From an uncultured bacterium (GTDB lineage: Bacteria; Verrucomicrobiota; Lentisphaeria; Victivallales; Victivallaceae), in NCBI GenBank assembly GCA_949286445.1, contig CASECL010000018.1, positions 1-14,080 of the forward strand: 14,080 nt of DNA, written 5' to 3'. Under the pieces are notes generated by a model. That model was not told the origin of the DNA. It did not search any database and worked only from the letters and a program-made list of their open reading frames with translations. The position numbers were made by a program, and so were the translations under genes. Shown here in pieces: positions 6,168-14,010 of the stretch (positions within the stretch are counted from its first letter, which is position 1; every line of letters begins with the position of its first letter).

Positions 6168-7766
6168 GTGGACAGTCTCTATTTTGCCATCTGTGTGGTT
6201 ATTTACCTTGGCATGGTAATTTATCTGGGATACCGCGGCTACCGGAATACCGGAAACCGCAAGGATTATATGCTGGCAGGGCGTTCTGCGCATCCCTTTG
6301 TTATGGCCATGAGCTATGGTGCGGCGTTTATCAGCACTTCGGCAATAGTCGGTTTCGGCGGTATTGCCGGGACGTTCGGCATGGGAATAATGTGGCTGAC
6401 CTTTATGAATATTGCGGTCGGCATTCTGGCGGCATTTGCCATTTTCGGACACCGGACAAGGGAGATCGGGCAGTTGTATAATGCTCACACTTTTCCGGAA
6501 TTTATCGGGAAAAGATTTGGCTCAAGAGGCCTGCGGATATTCTGCGCTCTGGTGATATTTATTTTTATGCCGCTTTATTCCAGCGTGGTGCTGATCGGCG
6601 GGGCGCGTTTTCTGCAGGAGATGCTGAATATTGATTACAGCTGGGCACTGCTGATTTTTGCCGCAGTGGTGGCGCTATACGTTACCTTCGGGGGGATGAA
6701 AGGGGTGATGTATGTTGATGCCATGATGGGGACAATCATGATAGTCGGCATGCTGATACTGCTGATAATGAGTTACTGGAAATTGGGCGGAGTTTTTGAG
6801 GCGCACCGTGAGTTGAGCGAAATGGCGCATCTGGTACCGGAAAGACTGCCGGAGATGGCGGCTGCCGGCCATGTGGGGTGGACGGCTATGCCGGAATTCA
6901 ATTCTGAATGGTGGTGGACACTGGTATCCAGCATCATGCTGGGAGTGGGAATAGGCGCATTGGCACAGCCTCAGCTGGCGGTAAGATTTATGACGGTAAA
7001 AAGCAGCAAAGAACTTTACCGGGCAACTCTGATTGGCTCGGTATTTATATTGCTGGTGGTGGGGTCGGCATACATGGTCGGTGCGCTGTCAAACGTCTTT
7101 TTCTATTACGGGGACAAAGGCATGCTGAGCGGTCTGGCTTCCGGTCAGCTGGCGATTGAAGCGGCAGGGGGGAACAAAGATTTGATAATACCGCTCTTTA
7201 TCAACCGGGCATTGCCGAAATTCATACTTTACGCGTTTTCTCTTACCTTGCTTTCTGCGGCGATGTCAACATTGAGTTCGTTGTTTCATGTGATGGGAAG
7301 CACGATAGGAAACGATCTGTTTTTAGGAATGAACAAAAAATCCGGGAGTTCCGTTCTGGCTGCCCGCTGCGGAGTGATAACCGGAATTGTGATCAGTATT
7401 CTTCTGGGATTTGTTCTGCCGCCCGGATTTATCGCCCGGGGGACGGCAATATTTTTCGGAGTGTGCGCGGCGGCGTTTCTGCCGGCTTATTTTGCCGCGC
7501 TTTACTGGGAAAAGGCGAGCCGTTTCGGGGTGTATTTAAGCATGGGATGCGGTATCGGAGTAAGTTTGTTCGGACTGTTTTTTCTGCACCGGAGCGAATC
7601 TGCTCCGCTGGGGATATGTCAGATGATATTCGGCAGAACGGAACTGGTAAGCACTTTCCCGTGGCCGTTTGTGGATATGGTAATTTATTCTCTTCCGGTC
7701 TCGGCGATTGCGCTGGTGGCGGGAAGTTATCTGGTGAAAAATAAAGCAAAAGGAAAGATAAAATGA
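6168..7766 (+). CDS. Sodium:solute symporter family (SSS) transporter
   Basis: A 532-residue polytopic inner-membrane protein with about 12-13 hydrophobic helices, of the SSS family (PutP, PanF, vSGLT relatives), which uses the sodium gradient to import a solute. Family landmarks are the broken first core helix SYGAAFISTSAIVGFGG (49-65), HTFPEFIGKRFGSRGLR (107-123), TFGGMKGVMYVDAMMG (173-188) and QPQLAVRFM (267-275). The segment SAAMSTLSS (363-371) places Ser/Thr residues where the conserved sodium site lies. The substrate cannot be read from the sequence; the QP-x-x-x-RFM stretch resembles PanF-like members. It starts with GTG, supported by AAAGGA ten bases upstream and by abutting the accessory gene. 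Its stop overlaps icd by 4 bases, a hint that the substrate could be an organic acid or amino acid feeding the TCA cycle (inference). Confidence 0.92.
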   Translation: MDSLYFAICVVIYLGMVIYLGYRGYRNTGNRKDYMLAGRSAHPFVMAMSYGAAFISTSAIVGFGGIAGTFGMGIMWLTFMNIAVGILAAFAIFGHRTREIGQLYNAHTFPEFIGKRFGSRGLRIFCALVIFIFMPLYSSVVLIGGARFLQEMLNIDYSWALLIFAAVVALYVTFGGMKGVMYVDAMMGTIMIVGMLILLIMSYWKLGGVFEAHRELSEMAHLVPERLPEMAAAGHVGWTAMPEFNSEWWWTLVSSIMLGVGIGALAQPQLAVRFMTVKSSKELYRATLIGSVFILLVVGSAYMVGALSNVFFYYGDKGMLSGLASGQLAIEAAGGNKDLIIPLFINRALPKFILYAFSLTLLSAAMSTLSSLFHVMGSTIGNDLFLGMNKKSGSSVLAARCGVITGIVISILLGFVLPPGFIARGTAIFFGVCAAAFLPAYFAALYWEKASRFGVYLSMGCGIGVSLFGLFFLHRSESAPLGICQMIFGRTELVSTFPWPFVDMVIYSLPVSAIALVAGSYLVKNKAKGKIK

Positions 7767-9013
7767 AATTTCAACACATTCAAGTACCCTCAGCCGGTGA
7801 AAAAATAACCATGAAAGACGGCGCACTCTGTGTGCCGGAGAACCCGATAATCGGTTACATTGAGGGAGACGGCATCGGTCCGGATATTACCCGGGCGGCG
7901 ATGATGATCTGGAACGCGGCGGTGGAAAAGGCTTACAACGGCAGCCGTAAAATCAGCTGGATGGAACTTTATGCCGGAGAAAAAGCCGCTTCGGTTTACG
8001 GCAACAATACGTTCCTGCCGGATGAAACCATTGATGCGGTGCGGGAGTATCTGATTGCAATCAAGGGACCGCTGACCACTCCGGTGGGCGGTGGAATGCG
8101 TTCACTTAATGTGGCACTGCGCCAGCTGCTGGATCTCTATGTCTGCCTGCGCCCGGTGCGTTATTTCCGCGGCGTTCCCTCGCCGGTGAAGGAACAGGAA
8201 AAGACCGACATGGTGGTATTCCGTGAGAATACTGAAGATATTTATGCCGGAATTGAATGGAATGCCGGAACACCGGAAGTAAAGAAGGTAATTGATTTCC
8301 TGCAGAAGGAAATGGGGGTATCCAAGATACGTTTCCCGGAAACTTCTTCCATTGGAGTAAAGCCGGTTTCCCGGGAGGGCTCGGAACGGCTGATCCGCGC
8401 CGCGCTTGATTACGCTATTGCCAACGGCAGAAAGAGTGTAACTTTGGTTCACAAGGGCAATATTATGAAGTTTACTGAGGGCGGCTTCAAAAACTGGGGC
8501 TACGAACTGGTGAAACGGGAATATGCCGGCCGCGCGGTCGCCTTTGATGAATGCGGCGGCAAAGCTCCGGAGGGACAGGTGCTGGTTAAAGACTGCATTT
8601 GCGATGCTTTCCTCCAGCAGATACTCACCCGTCCGGCGGAATATGATGTGATTGCCACCATGAATTTGAACGGAGATTATGTTTCCGACGCGCTGGCGGC
8701 CTGTGTCGGCGGTATCGGCATTGCTCCGGGAGCGAATATTAATTATCAGAGCGGACACGCCATTTTTGAAGCTACCCACGGCACCGCTCCGAAGTACGCC
8801 GGAATGGACAAGGTTAATCCTTCTTCTCTGGCGTTGTCTGGTGAAATGCTGCTGCGTCATATCGGCTGGACCGAGGCGGCGGATCTGGTGACTGCCGGTA
8901 TAGAGAAAGCCATCATGGATAAAGTGGTAACTTATGACTTTGCCCGGCTGATGGAGAATGCTACTGAAGTGAGCTGTTCCGAGTTTGCCCGCGCTGCGGT
9001 TGAACGCATGTAA
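7763..9013 (+). CDS. icd: Isocitrate dehydrogenase, NADP-type
   Basis: A 416-residue cytoplasmic enzyme that oxidatively decarboxylates isocitrate to 2-oxoglutarate with reduction of NADP. It aligns almost without gaps to E. coli Icd, which is also 416 residues. The substrate loop TPVGGGMRSLNVALRQ (106-121) has Ser114, equivalent to the E. coli regulatory Ser113, with Arg120, Arg130 and Arg154. Tyr161 (IYAGIEW) and Lys231 (VHKGNIMK) are the catalytic pair; Asp305 and Asp309 bind metal. HGTAPKYAG (Lys344, Tyr345) with Tyr391 and Arg395 are the residues that select NADP over NAD. The start overlaps the symporter stop (ATGA), and AAAGGAAA five bases upstream is one of the best ribosome sites in the window. 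No kinase/phosphatase (aceK) or glyoxylate gene is nearby. Confidence 0.97.
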   Translation: MKFQHIQVPSAGEKITMKDGALCVPENPIIGYIEGDGIGPDITRAAMMIWNAAVEKAYNGSRKISWMELYAGEKAASVYGNNTFLPDETIDAVREYLIAIKGPLTTPVGGGMRSLNVALRQLLDLYVCLRPVRYFRGVPSPVKEQEKTDMVVFRENTEDIYAGIEWNAGTPEVKKVIDFLQKEMGVSKIRFPETSSIGVKPVSREGSERLIRAALDYAIANGRKSVTLVHKGNIMKFTEGGFKNWGYELVKREYAGRAVAFDECGGKAPEGQVLVKDCICDAFLQQILTRPAEYDVIATMNLNGDYVSDALAACVGGIGIAPGANINYQSGHAIFEATHGTAPKYAGMDKVNPSSLALSGEMLLRHIGWTEAADLVTAGIEKAIMDKVVTYDFARLMENATEVSCSEFARAAVERM

Positions 9014-9068
9014 AAACAAGTTTGATTTTCGTAAATATTCCTTATCCGGCACATGAAAGGTAAAGAAA

Positions 9069-9488
9069 ATGAGTTTTTCGGTGAAAACAGTAAAAAGTGA
9101 AGAACTTGATCTGAATGAACTTCTGGCTCTTTACCGCTCCGCCGGATGGCTGGGGGAAAATGACAGCGGCGGTTTTCTGCCGGAAGCGGTGGATAATTCC
9201 GCTGTATTTGCCGCCGCTTTTGATGATGAAAACGGCCGTCTTATCGGCATGGCCAGGGCGTTGGCGGATAAAGCCAGCGATGCCTATATTCAGGATGTGG
9301 CGGTACTGCCGGAATACCGGAGAAGAGGGATAGGGGGAGCTTTGGTGAAACTGGTGGTGCGTGAATTGAGCCGGACCGGGATTGACTGGATCGGCCTGGT
9401 GGGGGAGCCGGGAAGCGTGAATTTTTACCGGGAATTGGGATTTGAAGTACTTTCCGGTTTTGTGCCGATGCGTTACCGGGGAAAATAG
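9069..9488 (+). CDS. GNAT-family N-acetyltransferase
   Basis: A 139-residue cytoplasmic acetyltransferase of the GNAT fold; the substrate is unknown. Motif A, which holds the acetyl-CoA pyrophosphate, is clear: QDVAVLPEYRRRGIGGALV (75-93, the R-R-x-G-I-G core). Motif B follows as NFYRELGFE (118-126), and the N-terminal half has the usual LYRSAGW (21-27). The length is that of a single-domain member. AAAGG stands eight bases before the ATG. It lies 55 bases after icd and 15 before ribE, on the same strand, so it is probably part of the long operon. It resembles small-molecule or aminoglycoside-type GNATs no more than any other, so I give no substrate. Confidence 0.9.
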   Translation: MSFSVKTVKSEELDLNELLALYRSAGWLGENDSGGFLPEAVDNSAVFAAAFDDENGRLIGMARALADKASDAYIQDVAVLPEYRRRGIGGALVKLVVRELSRTGIDWIGLVGEPGSVNFYRELGFEVLSGFVPMRYRGK

Positions 9489-9503
9489 CGGAGGAAAGAA
9501 AAG

Positions 9504-10148
9504 ATGTTTACCGGAATAGTTGAAATGACCGGAACTGTGGAAAAACGTTTGCCGGATAAGCTTTTTGTCTGCCCCTCGCGGCCTTTTGCCGACCCGGTGC
9601 CGGGAGAGAGCGTAGCGGTGAACGGATGCTGTCTTACGCTGGAAAAAATGGAAAACGGGATTTTGAGGTTTCACACTCTGGCGGAAACGCTTTCCCGTAC
9701 CAATCTTGCTTCTGCCCGGGTGGTCAATATGGAACGGGCCATGTCTGCTGCCGGTCGTTTCGGCGGCCATTTTGTTTCCGGCCATATTGATGCGGTGTCA
9801 GCAATTGTTTCCCGACGCCGCCGGACGGACGGGGATGTGGAGCTTACGGTGGAAATACCGGACGGCTTCAATCGTTATTTTGTGCCCAAGGGAAGTGTGG
9901 CGATAGACGGTATTTCGCTCACGCTGGCGGAAGTGGAGAAAAAATTTTTCCGGGTATGTCTTATTCCGACTACCCTGTCGGAAACAGTTTTGGAGGAGCG
10001 TTGCAGAAAAGGTGAAAAGGTAAACATCGAATGCGACATGCTGGCCAAAATTGTTGCCCGGCAGTGGGATTGGGCAAGGGAGGAGGAACGTGATTCCGGA
10101 AAGAGCCGGATTGAGTGGAAAACTTTGGAGGAAAATGGTTTTCTATGA
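9504..10148 (+). CDS. ribE: Riboflavin synthase, alpha chain
   Basis: A 214-residue trimeric enzyme that dismutates two 6,7-dimethyl-8-ribityllumazine to riboflavin, the last step of vitamin B2 synthesis. The protein opens with the family hallmark MFTGIVE and shows two homologous beta-barrel halves: GESVAVNGCCLTL (34-46) with GGHFVSGHIDA (87-97) in the first, and KGSVAIDGISLTL (129-141) in the second. The C-terminal helix ends in the common LEENGF. A GGAGG nine bases before the ATG fixes the start. Its stop overlaps the next gene by four bases. No other rib gene and no FMN riboswitch lies in the window, so it is not in a classical rib operon. Confidence 0.96.
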   Translation: MFTGIVEMTGTVEKRLPDKLFVCPSRPFADPVPGESVAVNGCCLTLEKMENGILRFHTLAETLSRTNLASARVVNMERAMSAAGRFGGHFVSGHIDAVSAIVSRRRRTDGDVELTVEIPDGFNRYFVPKGSVAIDGISLTLAEVEKKFFRVCLIPTTLSETVLEERCRKGEKVNIECDMLAKIVARQWDWAREEERDSGKSRIEWKTLEENGFL

Positions 10149-10942
10149 CGGAATACGGTATTTTGCTGCCTCCGGATGCGGAATTGCCGGAGCTTAAATA
10201 TGCCGGAAGCAAATTTCCGGTGCTGGGAGCTGCGGAGAGTTTGACTGCCGCCGCCAGGAACCGGAATGAAAACGCTTTTAATATGAATTTTGACGGCGGT
10301 CTGGATCTGAATGACAGGTTTCCGGATTGCCGGCTGCGTTACGATCTGCTGGACCGCAATTTAAGTGAACTTATTCCCGGAGAAAATGCCAAAATGCGGT
10401 TGGAGTATCTGGGATGCCTCAATGAAAAAATTGCATCAGCCGCCGGGAACGGTGCCGGAGCGGTACTGCTTTTTTTTGACTGGGGCAGGGCGGAACATGA
10501 TGCGGATTATTATTGCGGAATGCTGGAGATTTTGCGGGGGACGGAAAGTATTTTAAGAAAAAATGCGGTTAAGGCATTTTTTCCGGTACGCATACCGGAG
10601 CGCGGTGTTGCGGCCGGATTTTTCCGGAAATTGATTTTTGATTTGAAAGGGGGACCGTTTGCCCTGGCGGCGGATTTTCATTTGCATGATCCGGCGTTTG
10701 GCAAATCAGAGTGGCAGAATGACTGGCAGAATACCTCTTTTGAAACGGGAATGGTTTTGTATTCTTATGAACCGGCACTGGGAAACCGTCTGAGTGAAAA
10801 TCCGGTACGGGAGACAGTGAAATTTTTTGAACGGCATGATTTGCCGCTTGAGGTGTTTTTTGCCCCGGCGAAACTGCGGGGAACGGAGTTTTTCCGGGAT
10901 GAACTTGAAAATCTTGGGGTATTGAGAGGTGCGTTATGTTGA
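10145..10942 (+). CDS. Conserved-looking hypothetical protein between ribE and pdxJ
   Basis: A 265-residue soluble protein that I do not recognise; no signal peptide or membrane helix. Hydrophobic strands alternate with charged helices: GAGAVLLFFDWG (103-114), AVKAFFPVRIPE (141-152), FALAADFHLHD (172-182), TGMVLYSYEPAL (201-212) and LPLEVFFAPAKL (233-244). This would suit a TIM-barrel, perhaps of the xylose-isomerase-like kind, but no catalytic signature confirms it. The start at 10145 is chosen because it gives the ATGA overlap with the ribE stop; an in-frame ATG ten codons earlier would lie well inside ribE. GGAGG stands 13 bases upstream. Its end overlaps the pdxJ start by seven bases, so all three should be translated together. 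It may serve cofactor metabolism, which is only a guess from context. Confidence 0.8.
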   Translation: MTEYGILLPPDAELPELKYAGSKFPVLGAAESLTAAARNRNENAFNMNFDGGLDLNDRFPDCRLRYDLLDRNLSELIPGENAKMRLEYLGCLNEKIASAAGNGAGAVLLFFDWGRAEHDADYYCGMLEILRGTESILRKNAVKAFFPVRIPERGVAAGFFRKLIFDLKGGPFALAADFHLHDPAFGKSEWQNDWQNTSFETGMVLYSYEPALGNRLSENPVRETVKFFERHDLPLEVFFAPAKLRGTEFFRDELENLGVLRGALC

Positions 10943-11658
10943 AGCTGGGGGTAAATATTGACCATGTGGCGACTTTGCGGCAGGCCCGGCAGGCGGAAGT
11001 GCCCAGTCCGCTTCTGGCGGCGGCGGAATGTGAAGCGGCGGGATGCTGGGGAATAACCGCGCATTTACGGGAAGACCGCCGTCATATCAATGATGATGAT
11101 ATTGCCGCGCTGGTAAAACAGGTTCGCCGGTTGAATATGGAAATGGCGGTTACTGATGAAATGGTGGAAATCGCCTCCATGCGCCGTCCGAACAGCTGCT
11201 GTCTGGTGCCGGAAAAACGTCAGGAATTAACTACGGAGGGAGGCTTGGATGCCGCCGGCCAGTTCGACCGGGTTGCCCGGGCGGTTAAAGTATTGCAGGG
11301 CAACGGCATAAAAGTTAGTTTATTTATTGACGCCGAACCGGAACAGATCCGTGCGGCATCAGAAGCCGGCAGTGACTATATTGAACTTCATACCGGCCGC
11401 TATTCCAATGCCGCCCCCGGTGAAGAACGCCGCCGGGAACTGGATAAACTGATTGCCGGAGCTGAACTTGCCCACACGCTGAATCTGAAAGTAAATGCCG
11501 GGCACGGTATTGATTATGAAAATATTGACGATCTCCTGAAAGTTCCTTATCTTTGTGAACTCAATATCGGACACAGCATCATTGCCCGGGCGGTTTTTAC
11601 CGGGCTTCGTACCGCGGTAAAGGAAATGATGGATAAAATGCGCCCCTATGTCGGATAA
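10936..11658 (+). CDS. pdxJ: PdxJ, pyridoxine 5'-phosphate synthase
   Basis: A 240-residue cytoplasmic TIM-barrel enzyme that condenses 1-deoxyxylulose 5-phosphate with 3-amino-2-oxopropyl phosphate to pyridoxine 5'-phosphate, in the DXP-dependent vitamin B6 pathway. All blocks of the family are present: LGVNIDHVATLRQAR (4-18), ITAHLREDRRHI (40-51) with His43, Arg45 and His50, LNMEMAVT (66-73) with Glu69, LVPEKRQELTTEGGLD (90-105), IELHTGRY (149-156), VNAGHGI (186-192) with His190, and ELNIGHSIIARA (208-219). Length and order match E. coli PdxJ. GAGAGG before the ATG lies inside the preceding gene. It ends the long plus-strand run; pdxA is not in the window. Confidence 0.97.
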   Translation: MLKLGVNIDHVATLRQARQAEVPSPLLAAAECEAAGCWGITAHLREDRRHINDDDIAALVKQVRRLNMEMAVTDEMVEIASMRRPNSCCLVPEKRQELTTEGGLDAAGQFDRVARAVKVLQGNGIKVSLFIDAEPEQIRAASEAGSDYIELHTGRYSNAAPGEERRRELDKLIAGAELAHTLNLKVNAGHGIDYENIDDLLKVPYLCELNIGHSIIARAVFTGLRTAVKEMMDKMRPYVG

Positions 11659-11719
11659 CAGCAGATAAAAAACAGGATAACCAATGTTATAAAATAAACG
11701 TATTTTACAGATAATCGGC

Positions 11720-11748
11720 TTGAAAAAATCCTTTCGTTGAAGTAAATT
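11720..11748 (+). promoter_or_regulatory. Candidate promoter of the GH3 gene
   Basis: TTGAAA (11720-11725) and TAAATT (11743-11748) are separated by an ideal 17 bases in the 139-base gap after pdxJ. The expected start near 11755 gives a leader of about 43 bases, with AAGGA (11785-11789) eight bases before the ATG. I see no clear operator palindrome and no strong terminator for the upstream operon in this gap. Confidence 0.5.
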
Positions 11749-11797
11749 ACCATTATCACCAGTTTTAGTAATTTTATGAGAAAATAAGGAACTTCCA

Positions 11798-13924
11798 ATG
11801 ATGTCAGAATATTTGCCTTACCTCGACCCTGCTTTGCCGGTGGAACAGCGGGTGGAAGATTTGCTCAGCCGCATGACGGTTGAAGAAAAAGTCGGTCAGC
11901 TTTGTCAGCTGGACGGACGGGATGAACTGGAAAAGAATTACAAAACCATTCAGCCCGGATCGCTTTTGCAGATTCTCAACTCCGATGCGGCGGAAGCCAT
12001 CCGGCTGGCCGGAGAAACCCGGCTTAAAATACCGGTTCTTCTGGCGGTGGACGCTATTCACGGACACTCTTTCCAGCCGGGTTCAACCATTTTCCCCACC
12101 CAGCTGGGCATTTCCTGCTCCTGGGATAAAGAGGCTATCGAAAAAATGGGGGCAATTACCGCCTGTGAAATGCGTTACAGCGGTGTGGCATGGACATTTG
12201 CTCCGGTGCTTTGCATGGCAAGAGACTTGCGCTGGGGGAGAATTGATGAAACGTTCGGCGAAGACCCGTACCTTATCGGCGAATTTGCCAGTGCAATGAT
12301 TCACGGGCTTCAGGGGGATGACCTCTCCGATCCGGAAAAGGTGATGGCATGTGCCAAACATTATGTTGGTTATTGTGAGACTGAGGGCGGCAGAGATGCT
12401 TCGGAAAGTGATTTGAGCCACCGGAAACTGCGAAGTTTCTTTTTGCCGCCGTTTGAATTGGCCGCCGCAAATGGAGTGGGGTCTTTCATGACCGGATATC
12501 AGTCAATGGACGGTTTGCCGACCACGGTGAACGCCTGGGCACTGCGGAAGGTTTTGCGGGATGAATTCAAATTTGACGGAATTCTGGTTACCGACTGGGC
12601 CAATGTCCGCCGTCTGGTGACGGAACAGAAAGTCTGTGCCAACGCTGCCGAAGCCGCGAAACGGGCGGTGGAATGCGGCAATGATCTGATTATGGCGGTG
12701 CCGGAATTTTTCCAGGGGTGCCTGGACGCGCTTTCATCCGGCATGCTGGATATAAAATACGTTGACGAAGCGGTCAGGCGGGTATTGAAAGTCAAATTTA
12801 AACTCGGTCTCTTTGAAGATCCCCGGATGCCGGACGCGGAAAAAAATGCCGCCCGGCTGGGAACGGCGGAACATCGCGCCGAAGCCTTGAAAGCCGCCAG
12901 AGAATCAGTAGTGCTGCTGGATAATGACGGTATTCTGCCCTTTAAAGATATGACGGGCAAAAAGATTTTTGTGGTCGGCCGCAATGCTGGAGATTATCAG
13001 ACTCAGTGCGGTGACTGGTGTCTGGGTACCGGGCAGGCCAATGTGCCCCATGTTCACCCCAGAGAGTGCATTATAACTGCGGTTGATGCGCTGGAAAAAG
13101 CGTTCCCGGGACAAATCGTTTACCGTCCGAATGGAGAAGGCCGATTTTTTGATGCCGATCTGATTGTGGCGGTGGTAGGCGACTGCAAGGATTACTGGGG
13201 GGAATATGCCTCAACCGCGACTCTGGAACTTCAGGACGGACAGCGGGAAATGCTGCAGAAAGTGGCGGAAAGCGGCAAGCCTTTTGTGCTGGTGCTGCTT
13301 TCTTCCAAACCGCAGATTATTCCGGAAACTGTCCGGCGCCTGGCATCGGCGGTTATTGTACAGTTCAGTCCCGGCATGCTGGGGGGCGAAGCCCTGGCGG
13401 ATGTGCTTACCGGTAAATTCAATCCCTGCGGCCGTCTGACCATATCTATCCCGCGCCATGTTGGACAGCTGCCGGTTTACTACAATCAGATACGGGGGCA
13501 GCATGGCGACCGTTACGCTGACCTCACCCAGTCGCCGGCTTACGCTTTCGGGGAAGGCAAAGGTTATTCTGAAATAGAATATGTTTCTGCTTCACTCAAC
13601 GGCGAAGTATTCAACCGTTCCGATGTTCTTGAAGCTACGGTAACGCTGAGGAATAATGGAAAATATGATGCAGTGGAAGTAGTTCAGGGCTATATCAGCG
13701 ACTGTGTTACCTCGGCCACCTGGGCGGATATGGAGCTCAAATGTTATGTCCGGGCGGAAATTCCCGCCGGAGAAACCCGCGAAGTAAAAATATCCATTCC
13801 GGTAAGTGCCTGCTCCATTGTTGATGCAGAGGAACGCCGGGTGGTGGAAGATGGTGAATTTGAGCTCAGAATTGGAAAATCTTCCCGGAATTTCCCCTTT
13901 GTTCTCAAATTTTCCGTCCGTTGA
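11798..13924 (+). CDS. Glycoside hydrolase family 3 (beta-glucosidase-like)
   Basis: A 708-residue retaining glycosidase of family GH3, which probably releases terminal beta-linked sugars (glucose, xylose or similar) from oligosaccharides. The N-terminal TIM-barrel has RMTVEEKVGQL (25-35), RWGRIDETFGEDP (145-157), the Lys-His pair AKHYVGY (186-192) and the nucleophile Asp266 in GILVTDWANV. The second alpha/beta domain (about 365-560) includes SVVLLDNDGILPF and GEYASTATLEL, where Glu469 is the likely acid/base. A fibronectin-III-like domain (about 598-708) closes it. There is no signal peptide, so it should act in the cytoplasm on imported oligosaccharides. Two ATGs stand together (11798 and 11801); AAGGA favours the first. 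It stands alone between its own promoter and terminator, with no transporter or regulator of sugars adjacent. The exact sugar cannot be told. Confidence 0.94.
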   Translation: MMSEYLPYLDPALPVEQRVEDLLSRMTVEEKVGQLCQLDGRDELEKNYKTIQPGSLLQILNSDAAEAIRLAGETRLKIPVLLAVDAIHGHSFQPGSTIFPTQLGISCSWDKEAIEKMGAITACEMRYSGVAWTFAPVLCMARDLRWGRIDETFGEDPYLIGEFASAMIHGLQGDDLSDPEKVMACAKHYVGYCETEGGRDASESDLSHRKLRSFFLPPFELAAANGVGSFMTGYQSMDGLPTTVNAWALRKVLRDEFKFDGILVTDWANVRRLVTEQKVCANAAEAAKRAVECGNDLIMAVPEFFQGCLDALSSGMLDIKYVDEAVRRVLKVKFKLGLFEDPRMPDAEKNAARLGTAEHRAEALKAARESVVLLDNDGILPFKDMTGKKIFVVGRNAGDYQTQCGDWCLGTGQANVPHVHPRECIITAVDALEKAFPGQIVYRPNGEGRFFDADLIVAVVGDCKDYWGEYASTATLELQDGQREMLQKVAESGKPFVLVLLSSKPQIIPETVRRLASAVIVQFSPGMLGGEALADVLTGKFNPCGRLTISIPRHVGQLPVYYNQIRGQHGDRYADLTQSPAYAFGEGKGYSEIEYVSASLNGEVFNRSDVLEATVTLRNNGKYDAVEVVQGYISDCVTSATWADMELKCYVRAEIPAGETREVKISIPVSACSIVDAEERRVVEDGEFELRIGKSSRNFPFVLKFSVR

Positions 13925-13971
13925 CATGCAAAGAAAACGGCGGCTGGATTGTTAAATGCAGTCCGGCATAT

Positions 13972-14010
13972 AAAAAAACTGTTCCGGAATATTACCGGGA
14001 CAGTTTTTTT
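13972..14010 (+). terminator. Strong intrinsic terminator after the GH3 gene, symmetric
   Basis: ACTGTTCCGG (13978-13987) pairs with CCGGGACAGT (13995-14004) with a single G-U, around a 7-base loop, and is flanked by seven A before and seven T after. It works on both strands in principle, so a gene reading towards it may lie just right of the window. It starts 48 bases after the GH3 stop. The remaining 70 bases to the window end show no gene. Confidence 0.92.

Noticed and set aside
5808..6488. 226-codon open frame antisense to ruvA, the accessory gene and the symporter
   Set aside because: It covers three supported genes on the other strand and has no protein-like motif.
8102..9052. 316-codon open frame antisense to icd
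   Set aside because: It lies opposite an unambiguous Icd and is open only because of the codon bias; no ribosome site or family motif.
9042..9785. 247-codon open frame antisense to the GNAT and ribE genes
   Set aside because: Composition (many His, Arg, Pro, Gln) is typical of the reverse of coding DNA.
11690..11707. TAAAATA-AACG-TATTTTA hairpin after pdxJ as a terminator
   Set aside because: Stem is entirely A/T and no T-run follows; too weak to end transcription.
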